Assembly: GCA_944383495.1 (NCBI GenBank)
Contig: CALWPT010000003.1
Location: 1 to 32,253 of the forward strand
From: an uncultured Clostridia bacterium
Lineage (GTDB): Bacteria > Bacillota > Clostridia > Oscillospirales > Acutalibacteraceae
Direction of reading: 5' to 3'
Length of the DNA stretch: 32,253 nt
The translations under genes and the position numbers were made by a program. Shown here piece by piece: positions 7,377-15,730 of the stretch (positions are counted from its first letter, which is position 1; every line of letters begins with the position of its first letter). Under the pieces are notes generated by a model, which was given only the letters and a program-made list of their open reading frames with translations, was not told where the DNA came from and made no database searches.

Positions 7377-8030
7377 TCATTTATGCAACGATCCCCCTGT
7401 TTTAACGCCCTTTTGCAGGCAAATCCCTGTCAGCGGGCATCCCTCACAGGCCGGTTTCCGGGCGTTGCAGACGTCCCTGCCAAACTGAACGACCCGATGA
7501 CAAAAATCATTGGATTCCTCCGGAGGCAGCAGCTTCTTCAGCTCCATTTCCACTTTATACGGATCCTTTGCCGCTGTCAGTCCGATTCGGCCCGCAATTC
7601 GGATCAAATGCGTGTCGGTCACAACCGCAGGCTTTCCATATACATCCCCGCAAATTAAATTGGCGGTCTTTCGGCCCACGCCAGGCAGCCTTGTCAGTTC
7701 CTCTACGGTATCGGGTACCGTTCCGCCGTACACATCCCGCACCATGCGGGCGATCCCCACAATATCCTTGGCTTTGGTCTTGTACAGTCCGCAGCTCTTA
7801 ATAATTTCAGACACATCCTCCACCGCTGCGTTTGCCAGGGCCTCCGCGTCCGGATACCGCTTAAATAAAACAGGGGTTACCAGGTTTACCCGTGCGTCGG
7901 TACACTGTGCGGACAATCGTGTGGCAATTAAAAGCTGAAGCGGCGTGAATGCCTCTAAGGAGCATTTCGCCTGGGGGTATAAAGCTTTGAGCCGCTCTAC
8001 AGCTTGAACTGCGCGCTCTCGTTTCGTCAT
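7377..8030 (-). CDS. nth: Endonuclease III (DNA glycosylase/AP lyase)
   Basis: The 217-residue product is the standard length for endonuclease III, which removes oxidised pyrimidines in base-excision repair. The helix-hairpin-helix motif LPGVGRKTAN carries the catalytic lysine (K121). The catalytic aspartate is D139 in VVTDTH. The C-terminal [4Fe-4S] cluster cysteines are C188, C195, C198 and C204, with the exact C-x6-C-x2-C-x5-C spacing. AGGAGG lies 9 nt before the ATG at 8030. It is a single-gene unit with its own promoter (8078-8106) and a terminator converging on carD. Confidence 0.97.
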   Translation of the reverse strand: MTKRERAVQAVERLKALYPQAKCSLEAFTPLQLLIATRLSAQCTDARVNLVTPVLFKRYPDAEALANAAVEDVSEIIKSCGLYKTKAKDIVGIARMVRDVYGGTVPDTVEELTRLPGVGRKTANLICGDVYGKPAVVTDTHLIRIAGRIGLTAAKDPYKVEMELKKLLPPEESNDFCHRVVQFGRDVCNARKPACEGCPLTGICLQKGVKTGGSLHK

Positions 8031-8077
8031 GGCAGGCTTCCTCCTGTGTGTAAATAAAATCGGTTTTTGTCGTTTCT

Positions 8078-8106
8078 ATCATACTATATGTGCCTTCCGG
8101 ATGCAA
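8078..8106 (-). promoter_or_regulatory. Sigma-A promoter for nth
   Basis: On the minus strand, TTGCAT (8106-8101) and TATGAT (8083-8078) are separated by 17 nt, about 50 nt before the nth start codon. Confidence 0.65.
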
Positions 8107-8440
8107 TCCTCCGCTCGTATTTTTCCAGCGGCGCGTCGTGAAGCCGGATTAATACAAATGGTAGAATACAAGGAAAATTGGGGGCAAAATTTAATTTTAT
8201 GTTAACGAAACCAACCGTTTTTCTTCATGTGTAGAATTCGTTGCGCCAAATGGTATTATTTGGTTATCGAAACAATTTTATGATTTTTACAAGGCATGAG
8301 GGCTGTTGAAAAGTCTGTTGAAAATGTGAAATACTCTTTGTATTTGATTTCCATGATCTATCATTATGTAACCTGGCGGAGAAGAGCGCGGGGTAATTGC
8401 CGTATGGCCAAAGTCATTGATTCACAAGCGCAAGGTCCCA
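8107..8440. other. Intergenic region without a supported gene
   Basis: This stretch lies between the divergent nth promoter and the hairpin at 8441-8475. It has two TTGAAA motifs (8306-8311, 8318-8323) with a weak AATACT (8330-8335). A plus-strand transcript of roughly 130 nt ending at the terminator is therefore conceivable. I recognise no known RNA family, and no ORF in it has a convincing ribosome binding site. Confidence 0.4.
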
Positions 8441-8475
8441 TGCAAAAAGCCCAGCCGCTGGCTGGGCTTTTTGCA
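8441..8475. terminator. Bidirectional intrinsic terminator
   Basis: A perfect 16-bp inverted repeat (TGCAAAAAGCCCAGCC and its complement, 8441-8456 and 8460-8475) has a 3-nt loop and A/T-tracts built into the arms. It fits the end of the deacetylase gene on the minus strand (195 nt after its stop). It could also end an unidentified plus-strand transcript. Between 8476 and 8669 I see no supported gene. Confidence 0.85.
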
Positions 8476-8669
8476 TACCGTTTGATAAAGCATTCCTTAT
8501 TACCAAGACTCCCGCGCGGCTTACCTGGTTGGTTGCCTACGTCTCTGCGGCGGTTTACCGCGGCTTCAAGCTTTTCATGGCGGTTAACATCTCGCTTGAT
8601 CCACAGCAGCTTGCGTTCATATAGCCGATGCCGCCCGTGTCATGCGCCGAAAAAGCCGCTGATAACCGT

Positions 8670-9482
8670 TCACGCGGGGGAGGAAGCTGTCGTTTTGGGC
8701 AGCTCCGCGGTTTCCTGGGGTGCGGATGCGGGAATTTGCCGGCCCTCTTGGTTCAGCGAATAACCCTCTTTCCGCACAAGCCGGGAAACCGGGACGAGGC
8801 TGTAGCCATCCTGCTGGAGAGCCTCGATGACGCCGGGCAGAGCGGCAGAAGTATTTTTGGCGTCGTTGTGGAACCGGATAATGGACCCCGGGGTTGTCTG
8901 GGCCGTCACCCGGGAAAGAATTTGATCGGCGGATTTATCCTTCCAGTCCAAGGAATCCACGTCCCACTGGATGCACTGCATGCCCATTTCTTCCAGGACG
9001 TCCAACAACGCGTCGTCATAGTCGCCGTAGGGGGCGCGAAAGAGAGTGGGGCGTTTCCCCGTTGCAGCTTCCACCTTCTCATTGCAGGCCCGGATGCTTT
9101 GCAGCATCTCCTCCTTGGATAGCTCAGGCATATGGGGATGGTCATCGGAATGATTTTCCACGTCGTGGCCCGCGTCGCGCAGGGCCTTGGCTGCCTGAGG
9201 ATATTTTTCCGCCCAGGAGCCGGCGACAAAAAAGGTCGCTTTGACGCCGTATCTCTCCAAAATATCAATGAGCAGCGGGATGCCGTCCGCCTCCATTGCC
9301 ACGTCAAAGGACAAGGCGGCTTGCTTTTGATCGGTCTGAACACAGTAAATTGGCAGCTTTCTGGGACGTACGGCAGTGGGAACCGCAGCGCTTCCCGCAA
9401 TAAAGCATCCCGCCAGGGCCAGAACCGCCAGGCAGAGAAGCCCTCCTAAAATATGTTTTTTGGTTACAACGAAATATCGCAC
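8670..9482 (-). CDS. Polysaccharide deacetylase, PdaB-like (NodB domain)
   Basis: The product is about 270 residues from a GTG at 9482. It has a short cytoplasmic segment (RYFVVTKKH), one N-terminal membrane anchor (ILGGLLCLAVLALAG) and an extracellular NodB domain. Visible motifs are ALSFDVA (motif 1 aspartate), NHSDDHPHM (metal-binding H-x3-H), RAPYGDY (motif 3), WDVDSLDWKD (motif 4) and IIRFHND (motif 5). The closest family is the sporulation-type PdaB/YlxY-like deacetylases acting on peptidoglycan or related glycans. In motif 1 the usual AAWG is replaced by VAME. The GTG is chosen because family members begin at this point. The frame is open to 9605 upstream, but that part lacks family features. 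A GGGGGG stretch lies 6 nt before the GTG. The start codon is the least certain part. Confidence 0.88.
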   Translation of the reverse strand: MRYFVVTKKHILGGLLCLAVLALAGCFIAGSAAVPTAVRPRKLPIYCVQTDQKQAALSFDVAMEADGIPLLIDILERYGVKATFFVAGSWAEKYPQAAKALRDAGHDVENHSDDHPHMPELSKEEMLQSIRACNEKVEAATGKRPTLFRAPYGDYDDALLDVLEEMGMQCIQWDVDSLDWKDKSADQILSRVTAQTTPGSIIRFHNDAKNTSAALPGVIEALQQDGYSLVPVSRLVRKEGYSLNQEGRQIPASAPQETAELPKTTASSPA

Positions 9483-9868
9483 CGAAAGCCCCCCATTTTC
9501 CGCTTTTTGCTGAACGCCCAGCTCTGAAATGGCATTTGCATTTCCGGATATCCCAGTATATGCCGCGTTAAAGAGAAAATATGCCCCCGCTTTTCGGCCG
9601 GCCATGCAATCGTGTCCGCTGCGCCCTTTTTAAGCGTTGGAGGGCACGGAAACACAGGGCGCCTCCGGCTCCGCCGGTCCTTGGCCGAGTCAGCAATGTC
9701 TTATTCTGCGTATGGCGGCGGCGAAATGAAGCGATTGACGGCAAAGCGAAATCGCTGCCATCCGCATTGGTATTAACGTGTGTATCCTTGGCGGCAGCAA
9801 AACGAAATTTCACCCTTGCGCGGCGGTAAAATATATGGTACAGTGAAGCAAGAAATGGAGGCGGCGCT

Positions 9869-11140
9869 ATGAAAATGAATTGGGATAAAAAGTATACCAC
9901 CATCGCGGTTTACGCTTTTTTGGTAATTGCCGCCTCGATTCTGTTTTACCTGGCCGTCAGTAATTTTTCCGGTCTTTTAGGCGTTCTTGGCAGGCTGATC
10001 GGCTTGATTATGCCTATAATTATAGGCTTGTGTGTCGCGTACATATTGAACCCCGTGCTAAAAGTGCTGGAGAACCAGGTGTTTTGCCATATTCGGCCTT
10101 TGAAGAAACGGAAAAAGGCTCTGCGCGGCGTCTCGCTCTTGGTGACCTTCGTCATTGCTATCGCTTGCGCTTACCTGATCATTATGATGATTATCCCGCA
10201 GATTATGGACAGCGTCGCCGGGCTTACAGCCAGTCTTCCTGGCTATTTTACCAGCGCCCAGGCGTATATCACCCAGCTGTTTCGGGATTATCCGTTTATT
10301 TCCGACTTGACGGGAATCACTCCGGAAAATCTGGCTGATACCCTCATGGGCTGGGTGGGCGATTTATCGCCGTTTGTCAGCAATATTATAAACGGTTTTA
10401 TCGGCGGGGTTATGGGCGCGGTCACCGGGGTGACGAATGTAATTGTTGGTCTGATCGTTTCGATTTATCTTTTGTATGGCAAAGAAAACTTTTTTGCGCA
10501 GACCAAGAAAATTACGTTTGCCCTTTTTCCAAAGTCTTACGCGCAGCGGCTTCAGAATGTATACCACAACGCCAATACCATTTTTAACGGCTATATTATT
10601 GGAAAAATTCTTGATTCCATCATTGTGGGCGTGCTATGCTATCTTGTCATGAGCATTGTGCGGTTTCCATATCCGCTGCTCAACAGCGTTATTATTGGCG
10701 TTACCAATGTAATTCCGTTTTTTGGACCGATTATTGGGGCGATTCCAACGGCGCTGCTGGTATTCTTGGCCCGTCCGGAAATGACCATCTGGTTTTTGCT
10801 GTTCGTGCTCATTTTGCAGCAGCTGGATGGAAACGTTATTGGCCCTCTGATTCTAGGGGATTCCACCGGTCTTCCGGCCTTTTGGGTGGTATTCGCCATT
10901 TTGGTGGGCGGCGGCCTGGCGGGGTTTATGGGCATGGTGATTGGGGTTCCGATCTTTGCGGTGATTTATTCCCTTGTGCGGACGTGGATCGAGGGGCGTC
11001 TTAACCGCAAGGGGCTTCCCGCCAGCACGGGAGAATACCAAACCGCGCCAGAGGAAGCGCCGCGGCCGCGCCGGGGCAAGCTTGGCAAACTCCGGCAGAA
11101 AATGATCGAATTGCATGATAAAGACAGCAAAATCGAATAA
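9869..11140 (+). CDS. AI-2E family transporter (DUF20/PF01594)
   Basis: The 423-residue protein has about eight membrane helices. A long soluble loop (roughly residues 115-170) follows the third helix, as in this family. Conserved family features are AYILNPVL in the second helix region, FNGYIIGKILDSIIVG, FPYPLLNSVIIGVTNVIPFFGPIIGAIP and QQLDGNVIGPLILGDSTGLPAFWV. The C-terminal tail is charged and cytoplasmic. Family members export small molecules or ions; autoinducer-2 export was shown only for some, so the substrate is unknown. GGAGG lies 7 nt before the ATG. A hairpin (AGCCCAAG/CTTGGGCT, 11144-11179) follows the stop without a U-run. A weak promoter (TTGCGC-17-TACAGT) is possible just upstream. 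Confidence 0.93.
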   Translation: MKMNWDKKYTTIAVYAFLVIAASILFYLAVSNFSGLLGVLGRLIGLIMPIIIGLCVAYILNPVLKVLENQVFCHIRPLKKRKKALRGVSLLVTFVIAIACAYLIIMMIIPQIMDSVAGLTASLPGYFTSAQAYITQLFRDYPFISDLTGITPENLADTLMGWVGDLSPFVSNIINGFIGGVMGAVTGVTNVIVGLIVSIYLLYGKENFFAQTKKITFALFPKSYAQRLQNVYHNANTIFNGYIIGKILDSIIVGVLCYLVMSIVRFPYPLLNSVIIGVTNVIPFFGPIIGAIPTALLVFLARPEMTIWFLLFVLILQQLDGNVIGPLILGDSTGLPAFWVVFAILVGGGLAGFMGMVIGVPIFAVIYSLVRTWIEGRLNRKGLPASTGEYQTAPEEAPRPRRGKLGKLRQKMIELHDKDSKIE

Positions 11141-11265
11141 GTCAGCCCAAGCTGTCGGATTCAAAAAAGTACTTGGGCTCTCTGCCTAGTAGGATGCTCG
11201 GCAGGGAATTAAGATATTATATACAAAAATTGAATAATATATACAAGAATATTTGTCTTTTTGGC

Positions 11266-11346
11266 TTGACGAAAAATGAATCGTATGTTAGTATTGACAT
11301 AAATTCTTGTCAAATCAAAATGCCTAAAATAACCAGGCGTTTTTTT
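11266..11346 (+). promoter_or_regulatory. Candidate promoter and leader of the ABC/DUF1854 operon
   Basis: TTGACG (11266-11271) and TAGTAT (11289-11294) are separated by 17 nt. Directly after the -10 is a near-palindrome, TTGACATAAATTCTTGTCAA (11294-11313, 8 of 10 positions paired), which could be an operator. A weak 5-bp hairpin (TGCCT/AGGCG, 11321-11339) with seven T (11340-11346) follows before the first gene at 11466. The intergenic region 11141-11465 holds no other feature that I can support. Confidence 0.5.
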
Positions 11347-11465
11347 ATAACCGCGCTGGACCCCAACCTGCGGGGTTCTGTTCCCGGCGCTCCGGCGAGC
11401 CTTTAAACGCGGCTGGACAGGCGCTTGGAAAATGCGGTGGGCCTTGAACGGAAGGGAGCGGTGTT

Positions 11466-12782
11466 GTGAAGCGAAGACGGGCCAATCAGCTTTTTCTGCT
11501 GCTTTCCTCCCTTGCGTTTGTTTTTATCGGTATTTCCGTTATTATTTGGAAGCTTACTCTTGTGGGGGCTTTTCATATTGTAACGACCGTGGCTCTTTTT
11601 TCGCTGAGTCTGATGCAGCTTGGGACGGGGGTTACCCAGCGGCCTTTTTTGAAAAAGGGGCTGACCCGTCTGGCCGCCGGGATCGTTACGGCCGGCATGG
11701 GCGCTATGGTAATGGTGTTCCATGATTTGTTTCAGGCGGTCATTCCCATTCTTTTTGCGGTTTATGTTTTACTGCTGGGGGTGATCCGGCTGATTATTTT
11801 CGCGCAGGACCAGGCGGATGAAAACAGGTGGGCGGTTTTATCTCTGCTGGCGGGCGTGGTAATGATTTTTTTTGCTCTGAGCGTGGTGCTGCATCCCTAT
11901 AGGAACCTGCCGGACGTGATGAACTTTATCGGCGTGTTTCTGATTTTATATGGTGTGACCTTGTTTTCTGATTTCGTTGGCGCGCTGATTACCTTTCGCC
12001 ACGAAAGCGGGCGGCGGCGCTTGCGCGTTACGCTGCCTGTGGTATGGGAAATGTTTATCCCCCGGCGGGTGCTAACCCGGGTCAATCAGTTTTTGCAGCG
12101 GGGAGATGATCCCAACCGCCTTATGCAGGAGGATGGCAGAAAAGGCCGGGTGGATCTGGAGATCTTTATTCATGTGCGGGAATCGGGCACGGGTGCAATT
12201 GGCCATGCCGATCTGTGGTTTGAGGGGAAGGTCTATTCCTACGGCTGCTATGACAGTGCGCGAACCAAAATGGGCGGGCTATACGGAGACGGAGTGCTGT
12301 TTATTCTATCCGACCGGGAAAAGTATATTGCGTATTGTCAGGAGGTGGTGGGAAAGACGTTGTTCGCGTTCGGGCTACAGTTGGATGAGCAGCAGAGGGA
12401 GAGCGTCCGGGAACGGCTTGAGGAGGTGAAAAGTCATTTAGTGCCGTGGGATCCGCCGGCTGCCGCGGCGCGTAAGGCGGGAGAAAGCGGGGAGGGCTTT
12501 ACCGATTATCCCAGCATCCTCTGCCGCATGACCGACGCGCAGTATTACAAGTTTCGGGATACCAGCTACAAAACCTATTTTACTGTCACCACCAACTGCG
12601 TCAAGCTGGTGGACGAGGTGATCGGCCGATCGGGAACGGATATTTTAAGCCTGAATGGGATTATTACACCGGGAACCTACTATGATTATTTGAACCGTGA
12701 ATACGAAAAGCAGGATTCCATGGTGGTGACCCGCCGGGTATATGCCCGCAGAAAATTCGACGAGCAAGCAAAACAGAAATGA
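11466..12782 (+). CDS. Membrane protein: HdeD-like N-terminus plus permuted papain-like C-terminal domain
   Basis: The 438-residue protein starts at a GTG with AAGGGAG 7 nt upstream. Residues 8-175 contain about six membrane helices arranged like the HdeD/DUF308 family. Residues 225-425 form a cytoplasmic or surface domain containing GHADLWFEG (H247) and, later, TTNCVKLVDEV (C378). A histidine before the cysteine, with GHAxxxF and TNCxxL contexts, is the hallmark of circularly permuted NlpC/P60-like (DUF4105-type) papain folds. I infer a cysteine peptidase, amidase or acyltransferase activity. It precedes two ABC exporter genes and a DUF1854 gene at short spacing (54 nt to the next), so it probably works with that exporter. 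The fold assignment is by motif only. Confidence 0.75.
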   Translation: MKRRRANQLFLLLSSLAFVFIGISVIIWKLTLVGAFHIVTTVALFSLSLMQLGTGVTQRPFLKKGLTRLAAGIVTAGMGAMVMVFHDLFQAVIPILFAVYVLLLGVIRLIIFAQDQADENRWAVLSLLAGVVMIFFALSVVLHPYRNLPDVMNFIGVFLILYGVTLFSDFVGALITFRHESGRRRLRVTLPVVWEMFIPRRVLTRVNQFLQRGDDPNRLMQEDGRKGRVDLEIFIHVRESGTGAIGHADLWFEGKVYSYGCYDSARTKMGGLYGDGVLFILSDREKYIAYCQEVVGKTLFAFGLQLDEQQRESVRERLEEVKSHLVPWDPPAAAARKAGESGEGFTDYPSILCRMTDAQYYKFRDTSYKTYFTVTTNCVKLVDEVIGRSGTDILSLNGIITPGTYYDYLNREYEKQDSMVVTRRVYARRKFDEQAKQK

Positions 12783-12836
12783 ACGCACAGATGGAAACGC
12801 ATCCGCGTTTTCCAACGCACAGAAACGGAGTTTCGT

Positions 12837-15104
12837 ATGGATATGAAGAAAGAGCTGGAGCGCTGGCTTTCGGCCGGCGGGATAGAGGGGCCGGTTCTCT
12901 GCTATGGGTTTGCGGACATGGATCTTCACTGTAAATATTGCCGCTCCTATCTGGCGCTGACCAAGGATACGCTGGTATTCCTGTATCTAGGCGCGGAAAA
13001 AGAACGGAAAACCTTCAGCGGCGCGCCCATGAATTATCTGGAGGAGGCCCCTGAACTGCGACGGTTCCCCATTGACACTTTGAAAAATCCCCAGGTTCTG
13101 GACATGGTCATTGGCGGTCAGTTCTGCGTGGAGATTGACGGGGTGGATACGGATATTTGTTCCTTCACGGGAGCATACATGGCAAATATGCGCCACGTCT
13201 GCAATATTTTAAGTAAGCGCATTGAGGGCAAGGAGCTGACAGAGGAGGACTTAAAGGAACCGGAGGGCCGCGGGTATTGTCCCAAGTGCGGCGGCCCTTA
13301 CCCTGACCAAAACCGGCGGATTTGTCCCCGCTGCATGAATAAGGGCTCCGTGTTCAAGCGGATGTTTGCTTACTTCCTGCCGTATAAATGGCATTTGGCC
13401 GGCGTCATGTTCTGCCTTTTGCTGACAGCGGTGTTCGCGCTGTTCTGGCCGTATCTCAGCGGCACGGTGCTGTATGACCAGGTGCTGGGGGGGCGGCTGC
13501 AAAACGCTTACACTGCTTTGGTGCTGACGGTGTTTGCCATGGCGGGGACCAAGGCGATGCAGCAGCTGTTTGGCATTATACAGGGAATACTGGTGGCGGA
13601 AATCATGCCCCGAGCGGTCAATAAAATGATTTCCAATGTGTTTCATGCCATGTCGAAGCTATCCATCAGGTTTTTTTCCGACCGGCAGACCGGCGCGCTG
13701 ATGACCCGTGTACTGGACGACGCTAACGAGGTGGTAGGCTTTTACATAGACAGTATGCCATATTTATTCTCCAACTCCCTGATCTTTATCGGCACAACGG
13801 CCATTATGTTCCTCATGAACTGGAAGATGGCGCTGCTGGCAATTGCTTTAACGCCTCCGGTATTTGTTATCTTCGCCAAAATGGAACCCCGGCTGCATCA
13901 TTACTACGGCCGACGGCACCGAACCATGCGGACGCTGAACTCCCAAATCAATGACAACCTGACCGGTGCGCGGGTGGTCAAGGCCTTTGGCCGGGAGAAC
14001 AGCGAACTGGACCGGTTCGGTAAGGCCAGCTCCCGGGTTCGGGATGCGGAAATGGCCTTGGTGAAATACGACAATCAGTATTACGCGGTATACAGCATTG
14101 CCCAGAACCTGGCGGTGGTGCTCGTGTGGCTGCTGGGCAGTATTCTTGTGCTGGGAAGCAATGAGATAAGCTACGGCATTCTGATCACCTTTGCGGGCTA
14201 CGTGAGCTCTTTGCAGGGCCCAATGGAATTTTTTTCTAACGCATTTCGCTGGTGGGCCCGGGCTATCAACGCGGGTCAGCGGATTCTGGAGATTATTGAT
14301 ACCAACCCCGATATTATGGAAAACGAGCATCCCATCACGCTGGAGCAGGTGAAGGGCGACGTGGAGCTAAACAACGTGACCTTCTCCTACCAGCAGGGTA
14401 AAACGGTGCTCCACGAGATCTGTTTCAAGGCTCCGGCAGGCAAAATGCTGGGGATTGTGGGCCGTTCGGGGGCTGGAAAGTCTACCTTGGTCAACCTGAT
14501 CTCCCGGCTGTACGATCCCCAGTCGGGCAGTATCACACTGGATGGCGTGAATGTGAAGGATCTGTCCTTCTCCTGCCTGCGGAGAAATGTGGCGATGGTG
14601 TCCCAGGAGACCTATATTTTTATGGGTACAGTGGCCCAGAATATTGCCTATGCCAAAGCGGATGCGACGTATGAAGAAATCGTTCAGGCGGCTATATTTG
14701 CCAGCGCCCATGACTTTATCACCAAAATGCCCGACGGGTACGATACGATGATCGGCGCGGGAGGAAGAAGTCTGTCCGGCGGGGAACGGCAGCGAATTTC
14801 CATCGCCCGGGCGGTGCTGCAAAACCCCAAAATCCTGATTTTAGATGAGGCCACCGCTTCGGTAGACACCGAGACCGAACAGCGGATCACTAAGGCCATC
14901 GACCAGCTGGTGGTGGGACGGACAACCCTGTCAATTGCGCACCGGCTGTCGACCCTGAAAAATGCCGATTGGCTTATTGTTATCGACAACGGCCGAATCG
15001 TGGAGGAGGGTACACACGCGCAGCTAATTGATCAAAGGGGCGAATATTATAAGCTGTACGAATTGCAAACCAAGGCGCTGTCGCTGCGGGGCATCGAGGG
15101 CTGA
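12837..15104 (+). CDS. ABC exporter half-transporter with N-terminal PH-like domain and zinc ribbon
   Basis: The 755-residue protein has three parts. Residues 1-140 form a soluble, PH-like-looking domain (YLALTKDTLVFLYLG). Residues 147-166 form a zinc ribbon with two C-P-x-C-type pairs (YCPKCGG and ICPRC). From about residue 178 it is a type IV ABC exporter: six membrane helices, then the ATPase. Walker A is GRSGAGKST (about 542-550), the signature is LSGGERQR (about 646), Walker B is ILILDEATA and the switch histidine is in SIAHRLST. GGAG lies 8 nt before the ATG. With the paralogous half at 15731-17935 it probably forms a heterodimer. The DUF1854/ABC combination is known from cyanophycin-associated loci; the substrate here is unproven. 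Confidence 0.92.
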   Translation: MDMKKELERWLSAGGIEGPVLCYGFADMDLHCKYCRSYLALTKDTLVFLYLGAEKERKTFSGAPMNYLEEAPELRRFPIDTLKNPQVLDMVIGGQFCVEIDGVDTDICSFTGAYMANMRHVCNILSKRIEGKELTEEDLKEPEGRGYCPKCGGPYPDQNRRICPRCMNKGSVFKRMFAYFLPYKWHLAGVMFCLLLTAVFALFWPYLSGTVLYDQVLGGRLQNAYTALVLTVFAMAGTKAMQQLFGIIQGILVAEIMPRAVNKMISNVFHAMSKLSIRFFSDRQTGALMTRVLDDANEVVGFYIDSMPYLFSNSLIFIGTTAIMFLMNWKMALLAIALTPPVFVIFAKMEPRLHHYYGRRHRTMRTLNSQINDNLTGARVVKAFGRENSELDRFGKASSRVRDAEMALVKYDNQYYAVYSIAQNLAVVLVWLLGSILVLGSNEISYGILITFAGYVSSLQGPMEFFSNAFRWWARAINAGQRILEIIDTNPDIMENEHPITLEQVKGDVELNNVTFSYQQGKTVLHEICFKAPAGKMLGIVGRSGAGKSTLVNLISRLYDPQSGSITLDGVNVKDLSFSCLRRNVAMVSQETYIFMGTVAQNIAYAKADATYEEIVQAAIFASAHDFITKMPDGYDTMIGAGGRSLSGGERQRISIARAVLQNPKILILDEATASVDTETEQRITKAIDQLVVGRTTLSIAHRLSTLKNADWLIVIDNGRIVEEGTHAQLIDQRGEYYKLYELQTKALSLRGIEG

Positions 15105-15156
15105 CGCGCTTTACAGCTTACACCAACCGACCTTAGAAAGGCAGGCGTTATGCCAC

Positions 15157-15696
15157 ATGAATGAAAACGAAGTGCTTGTGAACGAGGAGCGGGAAGCAGA
15201 GGACAATCTGGAAATCCGCCGGATTACCAAAGACAACGCCGTCTTTTTTTCCACTCCCGGCGGCTTTATCGGTATGGAATTGGATGGCAAACGGTACGAG
15301 CGGGTACAGGTGTTCCGCACGTTTCCCTTCACCGCGCCGGAGGTGTACATATCTGTTCGGGAACCCGACTGGAAGGCCCGGGAAATCGGCCTCATTGAAA
15401 ATCTGAACGATTTGGAAAAGCAGACGCGGGAACGCATTGAAATCCAGCTGAACCGGCGATATTTTACGCCTAAGATTCAGCGGATCTTAGACGTGAAGAT
15501 GGAATATGGATATGCGTATTTCGACGTGGTGACCGACCGGGGCCCCTGTAAATTCACCATTCCCATGAGCGGATCGGTGGCCCGGCTGAGCGAGACCCGG
15601 TTAATCATTACAGACATCGACCAGAATCGGTTTGAGGTGGCCGATTTAGAACGGCTGACCTCGCAGGAACTGCGGAAGCTGGATTTGTTTATTTGA
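15157..15696 (+). CDS. DUF1854 domain protein
   Basis: The 179-residue product contains the DUF1854 features: an acidic N-terminus, FRTFPFTAPEVYISVRE, EIGLIENLNDLEKQTRERI and the ELNRRYFTPKI-like stretch (QLNRRYFTPKIQRI). It has no membrane segment. The ATG at 15157 is chosen because it starts the conserved region; the frame is open further upstream but would overlap the preceding ABC gene by 77 nt. The nearest purine-rich site (AAAGGCAGG) is more than 10 nt away, so translation may partly depend on the upstream gene. It sits between the two exporter halves (52 nt after the first, 34 nt before the second). From memory, databases name such proteins cyanophycin metabolism-associated. A role as an accessory subunit of the exporter is likely. 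Confidence 0.9.
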   Translation: MNENEVLVNEEREAEDNLEIRRITKDNAVFFSTPGGFIGMELDGKRYERVQVFRTFPFTAPEVYISVREPDWKAREIGLIENLNDLEKQTRERIEIQLNRRYFTPKIQRILDVKMEYGYAYFDVVTDRGPCKFTIPMSGSVARLSETRLIITDIDQNRFEVADLERLTSQELRKLDLFI

Positions 15697-15730
15697 CGCG
15701 CCCAGCCAACAAGGAGGTGCAAAAACACCC

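Noticed and set aside
8476..8669. Minus-strand frame reading like a charged protein fragment (ERKLLWIKRDVNRHEKL)
   Set aside because: It begins after a stop codon without a start or ribosome binding site, and the frame runs on through the terminator at 8441-8475. It may be a gene remnant, but this cannot be supported.
8296..8763. Plus-strand open frame running over the terminator at 8441-8475
   Set aside because: It crosses a perfect terminator hairpin, overlaps the end of the deacetylase gene and has no ribosome binding site.
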